Shown piece by piece: positions 59,190 through 64,000 of a DNA stretch of 64,000 nt. The stretch is from Pseudomonas sp. URMO17WK12:I2 (GTDB lineage Bacteria; Pseudomonadota; Gammaproteobacteria; Pseudomonadales; Pseudomonadaceae). Position 1 is the stretch's first letter. Each line of letters begins with the position of its first letter. Where the stretch lies: assembly GCF_003253735.1 (NCBI RefSeq), contig NZ_QKYW01000009.1, positions 1 through 64,000 on the forward strand, given 5' to 3'. A program made the translations under genes and the position numbers. The notes beneath the pieces are model-generated. The model saw only the letters and a program-made list of their open reading frames with translations. It had not been told where the DNA came from and ran no database searches.

Positions 59190-59324
59190 GCACAGGCACC
59201 GATAACGATGGAGAGGTCGCGCCAGCAAACGTGCGCCGCAGACGTTGCATTAAGCACCATCAGGATCTGACAAATCCACGACAACTGATTAGGCTGAGCT
59301 CTATTCGCTATTTTCGGGTTTGCC

Positions 59325-60299
59325 ATGACATACCTTCGACACCTGCCACGCTACGCCCTGTGCCTGACCCTGCTGGCCAGTGCCCTGCCCGGGCATGCCG
59401 AACAGAACCCACCCGGCAAAGACGGCGAAAAGGCCGATGCCAAGCCCGAGCAGCGAGCGCCACTGCCGGAGCGCAGTGACCTCGAAGCACTGGCCCTGGA
59501 GCGCCAGCTGGCGGCCACTGAACAGCAGCAGCTCGACGCCGCTGGGACAAGCTTTCTTGCCCTCTGGCGACCGGCCAACGATCCGGCGCCCATGGGGGCG
59601 GTGATCCTGGTTCCCGGGGACGAAGAGAGTGCCGACTCGCCGCCTACCGTGGGCCCATTGCGGCGCAGGTTGCCGGACGCCGGCTGGCACAGCCTGAGCC
59701 TGACCTTGCCCGATCCGCAGGGTACGGACCTGCCGGTGCGAGTCGCCGCGCCGCCGGCGAGCGGAGACGGCAAAGCGGCCGAGGCTCCAGCCGAGAAGGC
59801 CCCTGAACCGGCGACGCCTGCGCCACCAGCCGAGGCGCCATCAGCTGACACCGAAGCGGCCCGCGCCGCCCATGTCGAGCGGGTGTTCGCGCGTATCGAT
59901 GCCGGCATCGCCTTCACCGGGCAGCAGCAGGCCAAGGTGGTGGTGCTGCTCGGCCACGGCAGTGGCGCCTACTGGGCGGCGCGTTACATCACCGAGCGCA
60001 AGCCTGCCAACATTACTCATCTGGTACTGGTGGATACCCGCCAGCCGGAAGGCTTCGACGCGCCGTTCAACGACCTGCTGGCGCAGCTCACCGCCAAGGT
60101 TGGCGACTTCTATTACCGCGACAGCGCTGCTGCGCGGCAGGCAGCGCTGACACGCAAGCAACTGAGTCAGCGGCAGAAACAGCCCGCCCTGGTGCAGGTC
60201 AGCCTGGATGCCTTGCCGGGCAATCCCGATGTGGCCCAGGAACAGCTGTTCCGGCGCCTGCGCGGCTGGCTGGACAAGCACGCCGGCGGCGCCAAGTAG
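59325..60299 (+). CDS. DUF3530 family alpha/beta-hydrolase-like exported protein
   Basis: The 324-residue product has a signal peptide (YALCLTLLASALPGHAEQ), an acidic linker, an alpha/beta-hydrolase-like first half (GAVILVPGDEESAD), a Pro/Ala/Glu-rich insert (about residues 140-185), and VVVLLGHGSGAYWAARYI, where the nucleophile elbow reads GHGSG. Corresponds in position to the hypothetical gene next to agtS (PA0599). Enzyme activity unproven. Confidence 0.78.
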   Translation: MTYLRHLPRYALCLTLLASALPGHAEQNPPGKDGEKADAKPEQRAPLPERSDLEALALERQLAATEQQQLDAAGTSFLALWRPANDPAPMGAVILVPGDEESADSPPTVGPLRRRLPDAGWHSLSLTLPDPQGTDLPVRVAAPPASGDGKAAEAPAEKAPEPATPAPPAEAPSADTEAARAAHVERVFARIDAGIAFTGQQQAKVVVLLGHGSGAYWAARYITERKPANITHLVLVDTRQPEGFDAPFNDLLAQLTAKVGDFYYRDSAAARQAALTRKQLSQRQKQPALVQVSLDALPGNPDVAQEQLFRRLRGWLDKHAGGAK

Positions 60300-60312
60300 C
60301 CGCCGGGCTGCC

Positions 60313-60609
60313 TAGGGTCTGCTGACGTTTCACACACGGCCGCGCCGGAGCCCGTTTTGCCGCGAGGCAAGGCACGAGCCGCGAAGTTTGGCGGGCCAAA
60401 TGAGCCGGCGAGAAACGCAGCATCGCGGCAAAACGGGCCCGGCCCTACGGGTTGCGCGAGAAATCTCGCCATGCGTCGTTGGAGGACTTGGCAAGGGAAA
60501 ACGCGGACGGCTAGTCCATTCCCTGCGTCCTCCGCCTAGCGGATCGCCGCCCGGCCTGGCGAAATTTCTCGCGGCAACGCGGCTCGCGTTGAAACGTCAA
60601 CAGACCCTA
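60313..60609 (+). repeat. Palindromic element C (297 bp, multi-arm)
   Basis: Outer inverted repeats TAGGGTCTGCTGACGTTTCA (60313-60332) and TTGAAACGTCAACAGACCCTA (60589-60609, 21 nt shown as one motif region). Inner arm 1: GCCCGTTTTGCCGCGA with TCGCGGCAAAACGGGC, apex GCGAAGTTTGG, loop CGGG, CCAAATGAGC. Inner arm 2: GTTGCGCGAGAAATCTCGCC with GGCGAAATTTCTCGCGGCAA, apex GGAGGAC / GTCCTCC. The right end supplies the djlA stop codon. No gene inside. Confidence 0.82.
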
Positions 60610-61365
60610 CCGGAAGCCGCGGCGCTGGCGAATCAGCGCATAGGCATTGTGCAGTTCGCGGGTCGCTTCGGTGGCCTCACGCACCTTCTCGGGCGCCGCA
60701 CCGCTGCCAGCCATCTTGTCGGGGTGGTGGCGGCTGAGCAGGCGGCGGTAGGCCTTCTTGATCTGCTGTACATCAGTGTCCGCCGTCACGCCGAGCAGGC
60801 CCATGGCCTGCTGGTAGGCGTCGGCAGCCGCGGTCGGCGGCCCGCGGCGCGGTGAGTAGGCAGCGCTGAGCGCTTCCTGGGCCTCGGCCGAGATACCCAG
60901 CCATTTACCCCAGAGCAGAATCTGCTCGCGCTCGGCCTGGCCGACCTTGCCATCGGCCCAGGCCATCCGCCAGCAGGCGCGCAACAGTTCCTGGGCCTCG
61001 CTGCGGCGGCGCTGCAACGGGCCGCGCAGGTTGTCCTGGCCGGTCTTGCCCCGCGAAAAAGCCTCGATGGCCGCCGCCCTGCCCGCCTCGCTCAGGGCCT
61101 GGCGCTGCATCTCGGCGCGGGCCTGACGAATGTGCGCCTGCTGCACCACGCCATCGCTCTTGGCCAGGCGACCGAGCATGACGAACAACAATGCCTCGTC
61201 ACGCAGCGCAGATTTGCCAACCAGTCGCTCACCCAGGGTCTTCCAGCCACGCAGGCCCAGGCGCCGATCCAGCACCTGGCCGAGCAGCCCCCCGAGCAGC
61301 AGACCGGGGATGCTCGCCAGGGCGAAGCCGGCCAGCGCGCCCACCAACGTCAGCGGCCAATACAT
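60607..61365 (-). CDS. djlA: TerB/DnaJ-domain co-chaperone, DjlA-like
   Basis: The 252-residue product starts at MYWPLTLVGALAG. An N-terminal transmembrane helix with Gly motifs (SIPGLLLGGLLGQVLD) is followed by a TerB helical domain (about 60-170) and a C-terminal J domain with the essential HPD in LSRHHPDKM. DjlA is an inner-membrane partner of DnaK. It starts 1 bp after the murU stop and ends within element C. Confidence 0.9.
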   Translation of the reverse strand: MYWPLTLVGALAGFALASIPGLLLGGLLGQVLDRRLGLRGWKTLGERLVGKSALRDEALLFVMLGRLAKSDGVVQQAHIRQARAEMQRQALSEAGRAAAIEAFSRGKTGQDNLRGPLQRRRSEAQELLRACWRMAWADGKVGQAEREQILLWGKWLGISAEAQEALSAAYSPRRGPPTAAADAYQQAMGLLGVTADTDVQQIKKAYRRLLSRHHPDKMAGSGAAPEKVREATEATRELHNAYALIRQRRGFR

Positions 61366-61366
61366 A

Positions 61367-62038
61367 TCAGCGCTCGCCCTGCAGCAGCGATTCCACTTCG
61401 GCCAGGCGCTCGTGGGTACCGACATCCACCCAGCGCCCGCTGAAGCGCTCCCCGGTCACCTGCCGGCTGGCCATCGCGGCTCGCAGCAGGGGTGCCAGTT
61501 TGAAGGCGCCGGGCTGGCAGCCGGCGAACAGTGCAGGGTTGAGCACGGCGACGCCGCTGTAGGTCAGGCTGGCCCCATCGGCTGCAGCATCCGTTACCAG
61601 TCCTCCCTCGAGGCGGAAGTCACCTGCCGGGTGATGGGCGGGGTTGTCCACCAGAACCAGGTGAGCCTTTTCGGAAAACGCTCTGCGCAGAGCCGAGAAA
61701 TCGTAGTCGGTGAAAATGTCGCCGTTGACCACCACGAAGGGCTGGTCACCAAGCAGCGGCAGCGCCTTGAAAATACCGCCGCCGGTTTCCAGCGGCTCGC
61801 CTTCGGCCGAGTAGCGAATGCGCACGCCATAGCGTTCGCCGCCACCCAGATAGTCTTCGATCTGCTGACCGAGCCAGGCGTGATTGATCACCAGTTCGCT
61901 GAATCCGGCACGAGCCAGGGCTTGCACGTGATAGTCGATCAACGGCACCCCGGCGGCGCGCACCAGAGGTTTGGGCGTGTGCAGCGTCAGCGGCCGCAGG
62001 CGCTCACCCTTGCCGGCGGCAAGAATCATCGCCTTCAT
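61367..62038 (-). CDS. murU: N-acetylmuramate alpha-1-phosphate uridylyltransferase
   Basis: Nucleotidyltransferase of 223 residues with the N-terminal ILAAGKGERLRPLTLHTPKP signature and VVNGDIFTDYDF metal-binding Asp. With AmgK it forms the MurNAc salvage route that bypasses MurA and gives intrinsic fosfomycin tolerance in Pseudomonas. Coupled to amgK by a 4-bp overlap. Confidence 0.93.
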   Translation of the reverse strand: MKAMILAAGKGERLRPLTLHTPKPLVRAAGVPLIDYHVQALARAGFSELVINHAWLGQQIEDYLGGGERYGVRIRYSAEGEPLETGGGIFKALPLLGDQPFVVVNGDIFTDYDFSALRRAFSEKAHLVLVDNPAHHPAGDFRLEGGLVTDAAADGASLTYSGVAVLNPALFAGCQPGAFKLAPLLRAAMASRQVTGERFSGRWVDVGTHERLAEVESLLQGER

Positions 62039-63060
62039 CGAACAGCCTCCGCGGCGTGCTTGAGCTGCGCGATCAGCTCGCCAAGCTCGGCCAACTCCGG
62101 GCGCCGCTCGAGCACTGCATCTATATAAGCGAAGAAGCGTGGCACATCGGCCAGGTAACGCGGCTTGCCGTCGCGGTGGCAGATGCGCGCAAAGATGCCG
62201 ATCACCTTGAGGTGACGCTGCACGCCCATTAGGTCGCTGGCGCGTAAAAAGTCCGCCAGCTCATCCTGCACGGGAATGCCGGCGGCACGGGCCTTGTGCC
62301 AATAGCCTTCGAGCCAGCTCTGCACCCGTGCCTCAGGCCAACTGAGAAAGGCGTCCTTGAACAGGCTGGTGATGTCGTAGGTAACCGGGCCGTAGACGGC
62401 ATCCTGGAAATCCAGCACGCCAGGATTGGGCTCGCTGATCATCAGGTTGCGCGGCATGTAGTCGCGGTGCACCAGCACCTTGGGCTGGGCCAGGGCGCTG
62501 TCGATCAGCAGCGTGCAGATACGCTGCCAGGCAGCCTGCTGCTCGGGGTCGAGGGTGAGTCCCAACTCGCGGGCGACATACCAATCCGGAAACAATTGCA
62601 GCTCGCGACGCAGCAACGCGTCATCGTAGTGCGGCAATGGGCTGTCCATCGGCAACTGCTGATAAGCCAGCAAGGCGTCGATGGCTGGGTCGAACAGGTT
62701 GTCGGCATTGTCGCCGTTGATCACGTCCAGGTAGGTCTGACGGCCCAGATCACTAAGCAGCAGGAAGCCCTCCTCGAGATTCGCAGCATGGATATGCGGC
62801 ACGTTCAGGTTGGCCCGTGCCAACAGATTCGCTACCTCGACGAAGGGCTGGCAATTCTCTTGCGGTGGCGGCGCATCCATCAGGATCAGGCTGCGCCCGG
62901 CGGCCTCCCAGCGGAAATAACGGCGAAAACTGGCATCGCTGCTGGCCGGCTGCAGCACGGCATCCGGCACCGCCCCCCAGCCTTTGGTAGCGAAAAGGGC
63001 CTGCAGTTGCGGCGCGAGCCATTGCTGAAGGCGTTGCAGACGTACATCGTGATTAGGCAT
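62035..63060 (-). CDS. amgK: N-acetylmuramate/N-acetylglucosamine anomeric kinase
   Basis: Aminoglycoside-phosphotransferase-fold kinase of 341 residues: FRRYFRWEAAGRSLILMDAPP region near residue 45, catalytic loop VLVHRDYMPRNLM, and VLDFQDAVYGP. It phosphorylates MurNAc at C1 for MurU. First gene of amgK-murU-djlA, divergent from lptD, as in PA0595-PA0598. Confidence 0.94.
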   Translation of the reverse strand: MPNHDVRLQRLQQWLAPQLQALFATKGWGAVPDAVLQPASSDASFRRYFRWEAAGRSLILMDAPPPQENCQPFVEVANLLARANLNVPHIHAANLEEGFLLLSDLGRQTYLDVINGDNADNLFDPAIDALLAYQQLPMDSPLPHYDDALLRRELQLFPDWYVARELGLTLDPEQQAAWQRICTLLIDSALAQPKVLVHRDYMPRNLMISEPNPGVLDFQDAVYGPVTYDITSLFKDAFLSWPEARVQSWLEGYWHKARAAGIPVQDELADFLRASDLMGVQRHLKVIGIFARICHRDGKPRYLADVPRFFAYIDAVLERRPELAELGELIAQLKHAAEAVR

Positions 63061-63184
63061 TACAAGGGTCTCCGACGGCGCTAGCCGTTGCGCGGGTCAT
63101 GCTTTATTATCCAGCATCTTTTTCAGCCCATCGAGAGGCGTGCGGCCCCTGGGCCAAAAGCGCACAGGAAGCCCGGAAAACAAG

Positions 63185-64000
63185 ATGGCAGTAAAATACC
63201 CCGCTTTTCGCAAGAAATTCCCGCTTCTGGTAACGGGTGGCCTGTTGGCCCTGCAGCCCTTCGCCAGCCCATTCGCCACCGCTGCCGAACAATTCGATTG
63301 CCAGGCATCGCCAACCGGCGGTTGGGCCTGTGCGCCGAAATCCAGCAACGCCAACGTGCCGAGCCGGCCGACCCATACTGCCAACTCGGTCAGTGCGGGC
63401 ACGGGTGCGACTGCTGCCGCCAAGCCTGATACCAAGGCTGCGCCGACGCAAGTGACCGAAGCCGGTGGCCGTGCCCTGGCATCGCGCAGCGCCGACTACA
63501 GCCACCTGGACTGGGTGCCTCGCGAGAAGCTGACCAGCGCACAGCTAGCGGAAATGGGCCCGGCTTGCTCCGGCGCCTACATCGAGCCTAGCCGCCCTGG
63601 CATGAATGACACCACGCCGATGAGCGAAGCACCGATGTTCGTATCGGCCAAGGCTTCGCGCTATCAGCAGGAAGAGCAGGTCGCGACCCTCGCCGGTGAC
63701 GTGGTCGTGCGCCAGGCCGGCATGCAGGTCGAAGCCGACGAGGCCAACCTGCACCAGGCCGAAAACCGTGGCGAGCTGGTCGGCAACGTCCGCCTGCGCG
63801 ACAAGGGCGCCCTGGTGGTCGGTGATCGTGGCGAACTGCAACTCGACAACGGCGAAGCGCGCATCGATAACGCCGAGTACGTCATGCATGCCGCCCATGT
63901 GCGCGGCAGCGCGGCTTACGCCAAGCGTGAAGAGACTGCGATCATCCGCCTCAAGGATGGCACCTATACCAGCTGCGAACCGGGCAGCAACGCCTGGCAC
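63185..64000 (+). CDS. lptD: LPS-assembly protein LptD, 5' part only
   Basis: Open from the ATG at 63185 to the window edge (272 codons); the rest lies outside. It has a signal peptide (FPLLVTGGLLALQPFASPFATA), a Pseudomonas-type Ala/Thr-rich spacer with early Cys residues (FDCQAS, WACAPK, GPACSG), then the LptA/OstA-like beta-jellyroll (QVATLAGDVVVRQ, GELVGNVRLRDKG). LptD is the outer-membrane channel that inserts LPS. Divergent from amgK. Confidence 0.93.
   Translation, partial: MAVKYPAFRKKFPLLVTGGLLALQPFASPFATAAEQFDCQASPTGGWACAPKSSNANVPSRPTHTANSVSAGTGATAAAKPDTKAAPTQVTEAGGRALASRSADYSHLDWVPREKLTSAQLAEMGPACSGAYIEPSRPGMNDTTPMSEAPMFVSAKASRYQQEEQVATLAGDVVVRQAGMQVEADEANLHQAENRGELVGNVRLRDKGALVVGDRGELQLDNGEARIDNAEYVMHAAHVRGSAAYAKREETAIIRLKDGTYTSCEPGSNAWH

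Noticed and set aside
1..64000. CRISPR arrays, tRNA genes and insertion sequences with transposases
   Set aside because: No regularly spaced direct repeats, no tRNA-like cloverleaf sequence and no transposase ORF were noticed on either strand; no search program was run.

Overview
The window is chromosomal DNA of a high-GC gammaproteobacterium, almost certainly a Pseudomonas. Gene content and order follow the Pseudomonas aeruginosa PA0595-PA0668 neighbourhood, read in the opposite direction: tyrS/M23/anmK/erpA/bactofilin/hemJ, AAA ATPase, coq7, OsmC, vfr, trpCDG, pyocin regulators, trpE-gph-rpe, agtDCBA-agtRS, djlA, murU, amgK, lptD. Blocks that lie elsewhere in P. aeruginosa are inserted into this backbone: fruBKA-fruR, AsmA, TatD, ampDE-DUF1631-nadC, a 5-oxoproline cluster and an iron alcohol dehydrogenase cluster. 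The species was not determined.

Layout. 1-170: tandem promoters leaving the window on the left, probably for an rRNA operon. 171-12105: housekeeping genes (tyrS, an M23 endopeptidase, anmK, erpA, bactofilin, hemJ, an SDR, an AAA+ ATPase, coq7, OsmC, vfr). 12141-18841: fructose PTS operon fruBKA with divergent fruR and a Cra-type operator. 18875-26823: AsmA, TatD, ampED, a DUF1631 protein, nadC. 26876-29695: trpGDC with an attenuator leader peptide. 29696-36012: accessory DNA at the trpG-trpE site, the classic pyocin locus. Here it keeps prtR, prtN, an antiterminator-like gene, a holin, a lambda-R-like endolysin and Rz/Rz1 spanins. It has no tail genes. It carries a signal-less GH5 glycoside hydrolase and an orphan nuclease-colicin-type immunity gene, with hairpins between the cistrons. 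35991-43117: GntR regulator plus NRAMP-like transporter, pxpA, D-glutamate-cyclase-like gene, fused pxpBC and a fused biotin carboxylase/BCCP. 43118-46747: repeats, trpE with its own leader peptide, gph, rpe. 47083-51235: permease, iron alcohol dehydrogenase and sigma-54 activator with a visible enhancer and promoter. 51388-59189: agtDCBA ABC transporter and agtSR two-component system. 59325-64000: a DUF3530 protein, djlA, murU, amgK and the 5' part of lptD.

Functional themes. Peptidoglycan turnover recurs (M23 endopeptidase, anmK, ampD, ampE, murU, amgK, AgtSR, D-glutamate cyclase homologue). Tryptophan synthesis is split into two attenuated units, trpE and trpGDC, separated by the accessory island.

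Most notable observations: (1) a tail-less, SOS-type-regulated lysis island that could release a GH5 enzyme; (2) three large palindromic elements (A, B, C) sharing a conserved internal loop flanked by covarying stems, each abutting a gene boundary; (3) an NRAMP-related transporter lacking the canonical metal-ligand motifs inside a 5-oxoproline operon; (4) a perfect 12-bp inverted repeat upstream of a sigma-54-type promoter for an uncharacterised alcohol dehydrogenase/permease unit.
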